Positions 1 through 9,971 of a stretch of DNA of 64,000 nt are shown here, piece after piece (position 1 is the stretch's first letter; each line of letters begins with the position of its first letter). Source of the DNA: Ipomoea triloba (lineage: Eukaryota; Streptophyta; Magnoliopsida; Solanales; Convolvulaceae); NCBI RefSeq assembly GCF_003576645.1, contig NC_044920.1, positions 18,020,529 to 18,084,528 of the forward strand, given 5' to 3'. The translations under genes were made by a program, and so were the position numbers. The notes under the pieces were generated by a model. It did not search any database, was not told the DNA's origin, and was given only the letters and a program-made list of their open reading frames with translations.

Positions 1-1434
1 AAAGGCAGTGTATGCATGCATCGAGGACAAGGCAAAGTACGCCGTACAGCATATGAGGAAATGGTTGGTTGAAAAATATTTTCCTATTTCCTATCTATGG
101 AAAATAGATTTTCTTATTTTCTAGTTTTTTCCAAGATTGATCTAATTGAAGTATTAGTTCTTCTTTATAAAACACACTTTGACAAATATGCTCTCGTATT
201 CACCCTTTTGATAGAATTTGTCAAGCGCCTAAATTCAATTGTTACACCTTCATTGTATCTCAAAAGTTCTTATCTGTGATTATCTTGTTGCTTTGGTAAG
301 AGATTGATAAGAAACTTTTAGGAAAGTGAACCTAGTCCATTTATCCGGTTTTTATTCTCTTAACCCTTGTTCATACTAGAGCAAAAATATCCAACATTTA
401 ACATCAACACAAAAATCCTACAGTTAGGGTTAAGATCAACAGAAATAAAGCCAAATTTAAAAAATAAATAAATAAAATCATAGGAAAGGGCTGGACAGCA
501 GGGATATTTCTTGCAACATTACCAGGTCTGAACCCAGGGTATTGCATTGTACAAAAATTCTGATGTAAAATATTAAAGCAAACTACACTACTATAGTTTA
601 AGCATTTAAACAAATTCATAGAAACAATTTGACAATAGAGATCATTTTTAGAAAACACTATCCAGCCAAAACCTCCTTAACAGTAATCCTGCCATAGCTA
701 AAAACCACAAAATTATTACAAAAAACACACTTGCCATAGCAGTGACGTTTTTTGTTCACTATTTATATATCCCTTCAAGAATCTAGACTGGATCCTTTTG
801 CAACAATGTCAACATTTTTCAAAATCCAAACCAGCACTATATTATTTTACACAATCACAGCAGAGAAATTTATAATAAAAGATAGCTAGCTTATAGTCAT
901 AAACAAATAATACCAAAGCCAAAACTCTGATGGTTTAAGATATAGAAAACTCAAAGATCATTAATAGTTAATTCTACTTCTGATCCTTCTAGTATAGTGG
1001 CGCAATTCTATACTAGCTGAAGACCTCCAATTTTGAAACCTTTACTCCACTACTTTCAGAATTATTCCAAATTCACCCCAAAATGTCCATAATGCATTCA
1101 CGTGTAGAAAGGTGAAATTGGTGAAATGTCCACAAAGTGAATGCATTTAGAATATTTTGAACTGGATATGGAACAATTTTGAAAATACAAGGACTAAATG
1201 TGTTGAAATTGAAAGTTGAAGACATAATTTGGAATTTTATGTATACCCAAGGGACAAAAATATGGAATTAACTCAATCACTGACCATAGACATAGCAATT
1301 ACAATAGCAAAGATTGACTTGGAATTTGGAAATATTTAACTACATTACACTATACCCAATTTATGTTATAGGTCTTAAGTGAATATTATTCCTAAGCAAG
1401 CAAAACCTAGGGAGGAAAATGTGTGATATAAATC
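1..1434. other. AT-rich sequence, no exon recognised
   Basis: This stretch lies downstream of the minus-strand PRAF-type gene and probably falls in one of its introns or in the flank. I searched the minus strand for the next PH-domain exon expected after 3227 and did not recognise it. A short open frame at 2-124 on the plus strand (reading KAVYACIEDKAKYAV at its start) runs in from outside the window and stops at a TAG. It could be the end of an exon or a transposon fragment, and I cannot identify it. Confidence 0.4.
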
Positions 1435-2169
1435 TTAGGGGGTGTTTGGTTCAAGGAATGCCAGATTACTTTAGGAATGTCAAATTCCTGGGAATGTGCT
1501 TAATTTGTGTTTGATTAAAATTACAGGAATACAATATTATCTTGTTTGGGTGAAGATTATGTTTTATATCATAATAATCATTTTACTTTAGTGCCCTAAA
1601 CTTATTTTCATGCAATGTAATGTATGTAGACACAAAATACAAATGGCTACCAATACCCAACCAATATTCTGATGCACAAAAAGTTTAGGTTTATTTTACA
1701 GCAGCAATAAAAATATATCCTTACATAAATAGGCTTGTTATGAAATAAAAAATTTAATAAGGAAAACAAATGGAAGTAGAAAGTGAAACTTCAATTTCAG
1801 AATGGTAGGTTTGAGTTCATGTTAAGATTTCAAGACTTCAGAAAGTGTAGATATTCCCTTAAGAGGCAATAAAAAAGTTGGTAATCTGTCCGAGTAACCT
1901 CTACGAACGTAATTTGTTATTTGTTGTAATATAAATATGAAACAAAGGAATTGAATATCAACCAAGGTAAAGGGAAAATAGAGGAAATATGCATTAAAAT
2001 CCCAAAATACCTATGCTTTGGGAAGAAATCACATCCCCGGGAAAATGGTAAAAAGTCTGATGTGCCAAGCATTTTACATTCCTTGGGAAAAACACAAAAT
2101 GGGAATATAGGATTCCAATGCACAAATTCCCTTGGTAACTTCATATGACTTGAACCAAACACCCCCTTA
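1435..2169. mobile_element. PIF/Harbinger-type non-autonomous DNA transposon with TTA duplication
   Basis: The element proper is 1438-2166. It starts with GGGGGTGTTTGGTTCAAG and ends with the inverted copy CTTGAACCAAACACCCCC-like (about 18 bp, near perfect). Both ends are flanked by TTA (1435-1437 and 2167-2169). A terminal GGGGGTGTTTGG and a TTA/TAA duplication are hallmarks of plant PIF/Harbinger (Tourist-like) elements. The interior has no transposase frame, so it depends on an autonomous partner for movement. The subterminal regions are also roughly inverted (GGAATG-rich at the left, CATTCC-rich at the right). Confidence 0.85.
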
Positions 2170-2299
2170 AGGGCTCATAAAACTATATCAATAGCTATGA
2201 GTCATCAGTGTAGTTTATAAGAGATACAACTATATTGTTCCCATACTTAAGGGTTATCCCTTTTAATTCAAAGCATAGCTTGCAAAACTTAAATAGATA

Positions 2300-2720
2300 T
2301 AAGGGGGTGTTTGGTTGGATGGAAAATCTCGGAAAAGATTTTCCATGAAGTGGAGGAAAATGTGTTTTTCCGTTGTTTGGTTGGATGGAAAATGTTTTCC
2401 ATTGGAACTTGAGTTCCCAAAAGTTAAGGAAAACAAATTCTTAGTTGGAAGGTGGTATTTTGTTTTCAATGGAGTTTGGGAAGAAAGTTAGAGCAAGTAG
2501 ACTATTTTACCCTCATCAATAATAATATAATATATTATCACTATTAATTGTTAAGGGCATATTGGTCTTTATATTCATAATTCTTTACCATTCCAAATCC
2601 AACCAAACAATGGAATTCATATTCCCAGTAATTTCTTTTATACCAACCAAATAATGGAATCTATTTTCCTGATAATTTGTTTTCCATGAAATTTGAATTC
2701 CATTTCCTTCAAATAAGTGA
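2300..2720. mobile_element. Degenerate second PIF-like MITE
   Basis: At 2303 a second GGGGGTGTTTGGTT terminus follows TAA. The internal phrase GTTTGGTTGGATGGAAAA occurs twice (about 2309 and 2378). Towards 2600-2718 there are inverted relatives (CCAACCAAACAATGGAATT, and TTCCATGAAATTTGAATTCC). The right terminus is not clean, so the right boundary is approximate. It belongs to the same broad terminal-sequence class as the element at 1438-2166 but differs inside. Confidence 0.45.
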
Positions 2721-3226
2721 ATAGCACAAAAAATATACAGAAATACAAAACTAAGGCTCAGGCAAGTGAATATCCCTTGTTTAGTTTACCTCTGAACATG
2801 ATTTTAAAATAATTCAAGTATAAAATGGCAGTTTTTTTTTATTAGTTCAAAACACTAATTATTTTTATTTTTGAAAACAAGTTAAACGACTATAGATCTA
2901 TAGTTCATACGGATAATTCTAGAAGACAAGACACAATTTCCAAGAAGAAATTAACAACTATTTATCTCACTGTGCATAATTTCTGTTTTCAATTCAACAA
3001 TGCAGCATACTTAAAGTGTAGTGACAAAGATAATAACTATATTTAAACTAGTACTTGAAAGTGGAAATAATCATGAGATTATATTTACATGTCCCTAATG
3101 CAAAGTGAATTGAAGGGTAGCCAACTCCAGTAATCAGCTAGACCATTTATTAGTGAACAAGCACACTATTGTAACCATAACATGCATGTTAGGTGTATTG
3201 TGTATAACAAGTTCCATTCAACTTAC

Positions 3227-4661
3227 ATGTGAAAGTCTGAATGGACAGAACTTAGGTTTTCCCTTGCGCCCATATTTCAAAAGCTGAGCGCCTTTCTTCA
3301 AAGCAACAAATGCCTGTACACAGTAAGATAATGAGATTAATAAAATGTAGGATACAATTGTGAGAAGCACACTGCATAAAGAACACTTGAACCCAGAAAA
3401 GTTATAGGCATAAGAATACAGAGCACAGCTTTAGGAGGTTGACTAATAGCATAAAGAATAAACTATTAACATCAGCAATTCTATTCTAGGAGTATCCCTT
3501 CCATAGTTCCATTCCAGATAAAGAGAATAGGTGAGTACAAAAAAACATTCCATCTAAAGCATAAAATCTGGACTTTGCTATTGGGCAGATCACAAGGTAG
3601 CCTACCTGACGTGTTCCAGGAACACTGAACAATAAACACCATACTTATTAGAATAGTGGCAATAACCATTTTGATAATTCAGTGGATAATTAAATTCAGT
3701 TGGAGATAAACAGCACATTAGCAGAAAAGTGGCCATTTGAATATGAAACATATTCAAAAAAAAATGGTGTAAATAACATTTACACTATTTCCTTTCATCC
3801 AACTAATTTTGGGCAACGCTTCTTGACTACGAAAGGTTTGTTATGCAAGCAATAACCATTATACATATCACAACTATGGTTATTAGCCATTCTTAAGATT
3901 CAGTGCATGGATATTGCCAGCTGGAGAATATGCAGCATATTAACAAAAAAGTGGCATTCCCAGATGGAACATATTCAATAAGTGCACATAAAGAGTAGCC
4001 ATTTACAAGTTCTCTTGCCTTTACATCTCAGAATCTTACTAACTTGGGACAAGTCTACAAAAGGTTTGTTCTATAACATGGATGAGTCTAGTATTGTAAC
4101 ACCATCTCATACACTCAGCACATGCATACGCTCCTCTATCAAAATATTTGTCATTTTCACTTCATTTTCACTACAAAAACTATAGTTGTTCTCAGAAAGT
4201 AAATGTAAATTGGAAGCGGGTCTCCAGTGGTTGAAAGCACAGCAATGGAACCTATAAAAATTTCCTTGCCCTGTCCACAGCATAATTTAAAAAAAAATCA
4301 TTTAATAATGTGCTTAGAAATAGTTGGACAGTACATTCTAGTAGCATCAAGCACTAGTCCATTTCATATAAAACAAGCAGAGTGAAATTCACTTCACAAG
4401 TTTATAAAATTATCCTGAAAGGTACTGTACAGAATTTCACATAATGACCATTTTATTTAATTTCATTTCAAAAGTTTTATCTGAAATCCCAAATTAAATA
4501 GGATAAAGTTGTTCAAATTCCCAATTACATCACCATACACTTGATGACAATTCAAAACAAACAAACCAAAAAATTTGACATGACGGCATCTTCACATTGA
4601 AGATTATACTCGCCTGCTCGATGTCACGGTTGCCATTACTGTAGCTAACAAGATCTGCCAT
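3227..4661 (-). CDS. PRAF-type protein (PH-RCC1-FYVE), first two coding exons only
   Basis: Exon 1 coding is 4661 to 4614 and reads MADLVSYSNGNRDIEQ (16 codons). Exon 2 is 3313 to 3227 (29 codons) and reads AFVALKKGAQLLKYGRKG followed by KPKFCPFRLSH. Joined, this is the N-terminus of plant PRAF proteins, which carry an N-terminal PH domain, RCC1 repeats and a FYVE zinc finger and bind phosphoinositides. I chose ATG 4661 because family members start MAD(L). An upstream in-frame ATG at 4718 would add about 19 Gly-rich residues. The intron (4613-3314) has a GC donor (CAG/GCGAGT) and a TACAG acceptor, both phase 0; no GT donor keeps the frame. Exon 2 ends at a good donor (GTAAGT, 3226-3221). The remaining exons were not found down to position 1, so the gene continues outside the window or its next intron is very long. 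Identification is strong and gene completeness is unknown. Confidence 0.82.
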
Positions 4662-5140
4662 TCCATGTGAAAGCACAAGCCGCTCCGCACCACTGCCTCC
4701 GACACCTTCCCCTCCCAAAACCTCCGGTCATCATCAACTCCTCCACCGGCGGCGACAACGAGCACGGCACCGTCCAGCCCGCACACTACCATCCAAACGA
4801 AAAAAAATAAAATAAAACCAAGCCCTCACCTATCTCCTAATCAAATTAACAAAACTAACCTCCAAATTCCAACTCCAAATAAACCCTAGAAATCCTCCGG
4901 ATCTAGAGAACTCCAACGGACACCTCTACCAGCTTGTACCCTAGCGCCTCCGTTCAAGGCTCGAAGTCAAAGCGCAGTCCATCATTGACTCCCTTCCGTT
5001 TGAATAAATTACGGCGGCTCGGACCGAAAACCGAGCCTTTACCAGCTTCACGGAGGTAGTATCGGCAGCTTCCTCTCGGAAAATTGAAATATCCAGCAAC
5101 GGAAATGTGCATATATATAGAGAGAAAGAGAGAGAAGAAG
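4662..5140 (-). promoter_or_regulatory. Probable 5' UTR and promoter region of the PRAF-type gene
   Basis: GC content rises here relative to the flanks. The sequence is rich in CCTCC/CTCC pyrimidine tracts when read toward the minus-strand start, as plant 5' leaders often are. A GA-rich run with TATATATA lies at 5108-5135 and could serve either direction. No splice site or transcription start can be fixed from sequence alone. Confidence 0.4.
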
Positions 5141-5576
5141 AAAAGTGAGTTCTAGAGAGAGAATAGTTTCCGGCGAACAGTATTTAATTCAAATATTGAG
5201 TCAAAGATTAGGAAAAAAGAACGGGGAAATCGTCAGAGGAAAGGAAAGAAAGCACTGTTACTATGTATTTTTCCAATGCATTCCTTTTGCAGTTCTCGCT
5301 TTTTTATCCTTTTTGTTTTCCCGAAAAGAAGGAAACTTGACGGGCCATTTGTGACTTTTTACTTCCTTTTTTTTTTGTTTTTCATTTTGAACACTTTTTT
5401 TTTTTTGTTAAGAGTTGTTTGTAAAAAAAAATGATTTCTGAAAAATATTTTTTTTAAAATAGTTTTTTTTAAAACATCTTCATTTTCTGTGTTTGATTAC
5501 ACTAGATATTGACTCGTGCCATACACGAACTAATCTATATCTATACTTATTAATGAAAATAAAATCTTTGTAATAT

Positions 5577-5804
5577 TGTAAAATACGGTAATACAATAAA
5601 CAACTACTTTCTCAACCTACTGAAATACAAAGAAATAAAATCTTAACTACTTTCTCAACCTACTGAAACACAAAGAAATAAAATCTTAACTACTTTCTCA
5701 ACCTACTGAAACACAAAAAATTACTTCCACTGAGGCTCAAACCCACTCCCATCATCGATGTGAGAGTACCGAAACATCTGGGTACCACTAAACCATAAGG
5801 TCTA
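5577..5804 (-). mobile_element. tRNA-derived SINE with tandemly repeated 3' tail
   Basis: Read on the minus strand, an A-box-like TGGTTTAGTGG (5795-5785) is followed by a B-box-like GGGTTTGAGCC (5743-5733), the internal RNA polymerase III promoter of a tRNA-related SINE. The 3' part consists of about 2.5 tandem copies of a 43-bp unit containing CCTACTGAAACACAAAG in plus orientation (about 5600-5720). TTTGTAATAT flanks both ends (5567-5576 and 5805-5814), consistent with a target-site duplication. Related copies lie at 8578-8671 and 37167-37273. The promoter boxes could be mistaken for a tRNA gene, but there is no cloverleaf. Confidence 0.75.
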
Positions 5805-6108
5805 TTTGTAATATGATTTTAAATTAAAATTACTAACCGTAATAATATAGTACATATACTTTCCTGTAACGTAATTGTTATTGAGTCTACAAAATCATAC
5901 AAAGGTACATAAATGTACAAAAAAAAATACTATTGTTCAACTTGGTCCTCTATCTCCATACAAATCTGGATAGTCTAGTGTAAACTCCATCCTCTCATCT
6001 TGAATCTAACGAAGCATTTCTTTTTCACTGGGTTTTCTAGCGAGACATGAGTATATGATCAAATAATGGCCAAAGGTAAGTGTTATAAATATATTATTAA
6101 GGGTCAGA

Positions 6109-6537
6109 TTTGTGTGAGACCGTCTCACGGATCTTTATTCGTGAGACGGGTCGGGTCGGGTCGGGTCAAAGCATGCATCATGTAAATGTCATACTTATAT
6201 GTGCAAATCTCACACTTATATGCTCAAATATAACACTAATCAAAAGTACAATTTTTGTTACTTATAAGAGAAAAAGTAATACATTTTTCATAATAAGTAA
6301 TGTTGACAAGTGCCTCTCACTTATAAGGGCAAATATAATACTTTTGAAGAAAAATGTAATACTTTTAAATCGAAGTGTAAAAGTATTGTATTTTCCCTTA
6401 AAAGTATTACATTTACCCTAATAAGTAACAAAAATTGTATTCCTGATTAGTATTACATTTGAGCATATAAGTGTTACATTTGCATCTTGACCCGACCCGA
6501 CCCGACCCGTCTCATGGTGAGATGGTCTCACACAAGT
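6109..6537. mobile_element. Fold-back MITE, almost completely palindromic
   Basis: The left end TTGTGTGAGACCGTCTCACG is matched at the right end by the inverted CTCACACAAG with GACGGGTCGGGTCGGGTC inside it on both sides. The inner halves also pair: ATATGCTCAAATATAACACT on the left against AGTATTACATTTGAGCATAT on the right. The whole 430-bp unit could fold into one long hairpin. Small reading frames inside it are by-products of the palindrome. The GTGTGAGAC...GTCTCAC terminus is, from memory, a common repeat type in asterid plants. No transposase is encoded. Confidence 0.8.
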
Positions 6538-6689
6538 TTTTGCCTATTACTAATGACCATTATTTTGAGCCTTTTCATTTTCCCCCTCTCTAAATCCCTC
6601 ATTATGTTGAGAAATGAAGAGTTGTATTGTTTTATATATATATACATGTTGATGGATTAGTAAAATGGGGCTTTGGGCAAGATGAAAAG

Positions 6690-6975
6690 ACTTTGAAGTT
6701 TTTCTAGGGTTCCTTGTCTCCTCTCCAGGTTTGCTGCTTGCGCCGCTCTCATCCACAAGGCCGCCACCTCCGCTTGCTTCGCGGAGGCGACGACTGATTC
6801 TTCCATCATCCTCCTCCCATTCGCCGCCAGTAACTCCCTCTGCAACCATCACCATCGCAGACGGTCCGCCTCCATCGCGTGGTCTCTCGGTTTTCACCCT
6901 GCCCATCGGTTGCTCATCCATCTCCATCGCCACCGGTCACTTCCCCCTACTTCCATCCACCTCCTTTTCACACTG
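6690..6975. other. GC-rich island with open frames on both strands, unidentified
   Basis: A sharply GC-richer patch of about 285 bp inside AT-rich DNA. The minus strand has a frame at 6657-6845 reading RMMEESVVASAKQAEVAALW, helical and Ala/Glu-rich, preceded by an in-frame TGA. A second minus frame (6550-6933) and a plus frame (6731-6979) are also open. Composition and multiple overlapping open frames suggest a captured or truncated piece of gene sequence. I recognise no domain, and there is no adjoining exon. Confidence 0.3.
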
Positions 6976-6993
6976 CTAATACTGTACATAATT

Positions 6994-7281
6994 CTGTACA
7001 TTATTGAACTTCGAGTATCATACCTCATGAAATAGTAATGTTAATACTTAGGCTATTGATTGTGTGTATTCTATTGAATGATATGTGTATTCTTTTATAT
7101 ACTTCTGTACATTAATGATCTAATTTTTTATACTTAATATTATTGCGGTATTGGAAACTAATAATGCACAGAATTATATACTAGAATACACATAAACACT
7201 CAATAGAATACACAGAATCACTACCCTAAGTATTAACATTCATGTTTCATGAGATATGGTATTGAAATTACTAATGTACAG
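6994..7281. repeat. Inverted repeat with CTGTACATTA ends
   Basis: The left arm from 6994 (CTGTACATTATTGAA..., then CTCATGAAATAGTAATGTTA) is the reverse complement of the right arm ending at 7281 (TAACATTCATGTTTCATGAG..., then ACTAATGTACAG), with a short AT-rich centre around 7130-7150. This is probably a small fold-back element. Its right half is repeated directly at 7464-7549, and a further fragment lies at 8065-8117. Confidence 0.6.
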
Positions 7282-7463
7282 TGTTGGTTTTATCTCCCAC
7301 GAAAGGGTCAAACAGCAGACCAACACTACCGGAAAATCGGCTAACACAATCGGAAAACTATAGTGACTTCTCAGCCCTCTTTGTATTATAAATCGCCTTT
7401 GAGTACAATGAATTGCTTATGCCTCTCTCGAGACTTAGAACCCCTATTTATACAAGCTAGGAA
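7282..7463 (-). mobile_element. Truncated gypsy LTR fragment (same family as 17363-23814)
   Basis: Read on the minus strand, this piece matches the last part of the LTR described at 17363-18012: TATAAATA-like box, GGGGTTCTAAGTCTCGAGAG, then the CATAAGCAATTCATTG and AATACAAAGAGGGCTGA segments, ending in GAGATAAAACCAACA. The LTR end sits exactly at 7282 (TGTTGG in plus orientation), while the other side is cut off at 7463. It has no partner LTR, so it is a remnant or the product of unequal recombination. Confidence 0.75.
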
Positions 7464-7549
7464 TTATATACTAGAATACACATAATCACTACCCTAAGTA
7501 TTAGCATTCTTGTTTCATGAGATATGGTATTGAATTACTAATGTACATA
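7464..7549 (+). repeat. Direct duplicate of the right arm at 7172-7281
   Basis: The sequence GAATTATATACTAGAATACA...ACTAATGTACA repeats the segment ending at 7281 with few differences and a small internal deletion. The two copies bracket the truncated LTR fragment, so the duplication is linked to that insertion or to recombination around it. Confidence 0.65.
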
Positions 7550-8072
7550 TAGAGCTGTCGAAACGGGCCGGCCCGCCAAAGGCCGCCATATGGAGGGGCA
7601 GGCAATACGGGCCTATGGGAGGTCGGCTCGCCCCGCCCCGCCTTAAGCCCCCGGGCCTTGGCGGGGGCCCGCCAAATTTTAAAAATTCTAAATTTAAATA
7701 AAATTTAATATAAAAAAAGTAATAAGTATATACTAACCTAATTTGGATAGCTTAAACATATATTAATGCGTTTGTAATTTTTAAACACAATAATAACAAA
7801 TAAATAATCAAATATGAGTATATAACGTATTAATCCATAAGTAAATAACAAATCATTTATACAATATACTAAATGATTTTGAACATGATTATATATATAT
7901 ATATATATTTGGCGGCCCCTGTCGACCCACCAAGCCTGCGGGTTAGGCGTGGGCGGGCTAAAAAGCCCGCCAAAATACGGGTCCAAAATATCAAAGTCCG
8001 TCCCGTCATTTTCACGGGGCAGGACGGGCTTACCCAGCGGGTTAAGCTCGTTTTGACGGCTCTATGTACAGA
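7542..8072. mobile_element. hAT-type non-autonomous element with 8-bp duplication
   Basis: The element is 7550-8064. It begins TAGAGCTGTCGAAACGGGC and ends in the inverted form GCTCGTTTTGACGGCTCTA. The flanks TGTACATA (7542-7549) and TGTACAGA (8065-8072) match at 7 of 8 positions, fitting the 8-bp duplication of hAT elements. The subterminal regions are extremely GC-rich with GGCCCGCC/GGCGGGCC repeats; the centre is AT-rich with a (TA)n run. No transposase is present. Confidence 0.8.
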
Positions 8073-8117
8073 ACTGTATAATAGAATACACAGAATTACA
8101 CATAAGAATACACATAA

Positions 8118-8577
8118 CGGGAATTGAACGGACGGAACGGTGTCCGTTGCGCGTCAACTCTTCACTAACTTAGTTAAACGACGTCGTTTCAGACCAGAGT
8201 CCACGATATAACGATTGTTATCAATCACCCAATATGTAAAGTTATGATAAGAGTCTGGATTAATAATTCCTCATTCTAAACTTGTAGTGGCGGTGATGCT
8301 ATGGTTGTGTTGTGGTGTAGTGATGGTAATAATTATAATTCCAAAACTAACTTAAAAAAGAATAGAGGGAAGAGATATGAAAAATAAAGAATTTAAAATA
8401 TGTTTTCCACTTTAAAAATTATGAAGACATTTTTCACCAAATTAAAATTTTTTCCGTTGAAGATTAACCAAAATAAATAGTTTTCTTTAACTTCATTTTC
8501 TTATAGTATGAAAAATTGAAAATACTAAAAATTTTAAAAATGATTTTTTTTAGTACTTCGGACTCTGTTACAATATA
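8118..8577. other. Intergenic, nothing recognised
   Basis: AT-rich sequence with no credible reading frame, repeat or RNA gene visible on either strand. Confidence 0.5.
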
Positions 8578-8671
8578 ATATTGCCTACTGAAGTACAAAA
8601 AAGTCAACAGTTATCTCTACTGAGACGTGAAAGTGTAAATCGAGACATTGAGTGCTACTAAACCACAAAGT
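8578..8671 (-). mobile_element. Decayed SINE of the 5577-5804 family
   Basis: On the minus strand TGTGGTTTAGTAGCA resembles the A box of the first SINE. A degraded B-box region follows near 8633-8622. The tail TTTTTTGTACTTCAGTAGG matches the other copy's TTTTTTGTGTTTCAGTAGG. No clear target duplication is seen. Confidence 0.55.
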
Positions 8672-9011
8672 TTTTTGTCTCAAAAATAACTTTTGAAAGT
8701 TATTTTCAAGATTTCTTGATACTAAAATAAAGTATGCTATCCCTGCCACATGGAAATATGTTAAAACCGCTTGCAATATGTCGCTATTTATTGGTGGTTC
8801 TTTCGCATCCTCACGGTGTATGATACATCTCAATGCACCGGAAACTTCCATAAAATCCATCAACCTCGCCCAAATCTCCCTGATCGATACCGCGCGTTGA
8901 GCAGAAGGGTGATCAGAGCTAGGTTTTCCCTCTACAGCCCCCTTCAGTGTATAATACATATATATATGATCTATGAATTGATGATTTAGTAATTGTTTGT
9001 CTATAAGGGAG
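8672..9011 (+). promoter_or_regulatory. Promoter / 5' leader of the NSR-type gene
   Basis: The sequence directly upstream of the start at 9012 includes a pyrimidine-rich CCTCGCCCAAATCTCCCTG segment (about 8860-8883) and ATATATATATGATC at 8960-8970. No transcription start can be fixed. A long minus-strand open frame (8585-9046) covers this region but has no recognisable domain and overlaps a SINE, so I treat it as chance. Confidence 0.4.
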
Positions 9012-9939
9012 ATGGGGGATGCGTACTGGAATCGACAAGCGCCCATGCATCAACCAGCAGGATTGGTCAAACGGCCTCGTTCTGACTATGGTACAGTTTT
9101 AGCGCATTCAATTTTGGGGTGGGGGTTGGGGGAGGGGGGATTTTATTTTATTACCGATTTTTTTCTATAAATAGAGCTTTGAATTGTATAGCATATGATA
9201 GTCTGAGGAGTGAGGAAGGGGTTACTGGTAAACGGACTGCCACTAAGTATTTCTGGAATGAGTAATGGATTACTTAACTGCAATGGATTGTTGTGTAACT
9301 CTGTAAACTCTAAGTTGTTCTAGCATGAACATTTGTAATATTTAGTTAAAGCTTTAAGTACTCTGGGTTTGATTAGTTAATTATGAAAGTCTAAATGGAC
9401 TGGGATTGAGGTAGAATGTCATGACTCATGAATGCTTGAGAGCTTGCCAATTTTTTCAGAGACCAAGTAAAAATGTTCTAATAAATGAGCAGTAGAAAGT
9501 GTGTACATCACTTGGAACTTTATGGAACATAATTTCTTTTCTTTTTTGTTTTTGTTTTTGTTTTTGTTTTTGTTTTTTGTTTTTTGTTTTTTTGTTTTTT
9601 TTTGTTTTTTGTTTTTTGTTTTTTGTTTTTTGTTTTTGTTTTTTGTTTTTTTTTTTTTTTGTTTTTTTTCTTTTCTTTTCTTTCCATTCCTCTTATCTTA
9701 TTCTATTTTGGTGTAGTGTGAAATTTACTCTTCAGCCATGATGATATCCTATTTACTCATGTGACTTTGAGTTTAGTCTAATATTTATCGTGTGGTGTTC
9801 TAAATCTATATACTATTCTTTCTCTTTAATTATATACATAATTGAGAAACTTTGCTATGAATACCCTGATAATTTTTTCAGTCTGTTAAATTGTCTGGTA
9901 TACCCAGCTAGTGTTTGATGATGCAAGTTCTCTTAAAAT

Positions 9940-9971
<32 letters not shown>

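Noticed and set aside
404..658. Minus-strand frame containing YPGFRPGNVARNIPAVQP, faintly like the linker of poly(A)-binding proteins
   Set aside because: Only a short Pro-rich stretch, no RRM or PABC domain, no convincing splice sites; chance or a tiny fragment.
5733..5795. tRNA gene (A and B boxes found)
   Set aside because: No cloverleaf or anticodon stem; tail repeats and target duplication show it is a SINE.
8585..9046. 153-residue minus-strand frame upstream of the NSR gene
   Set aside because: Overlaps the NSR start and a SINE, no domain, and the amino-acid sequence is not conserved-looking across its length.
9499..9741. Phe-rich frames
   Set aside because: Pure translation of the (GTTTTT)n microsatellite in NSR intron 1.
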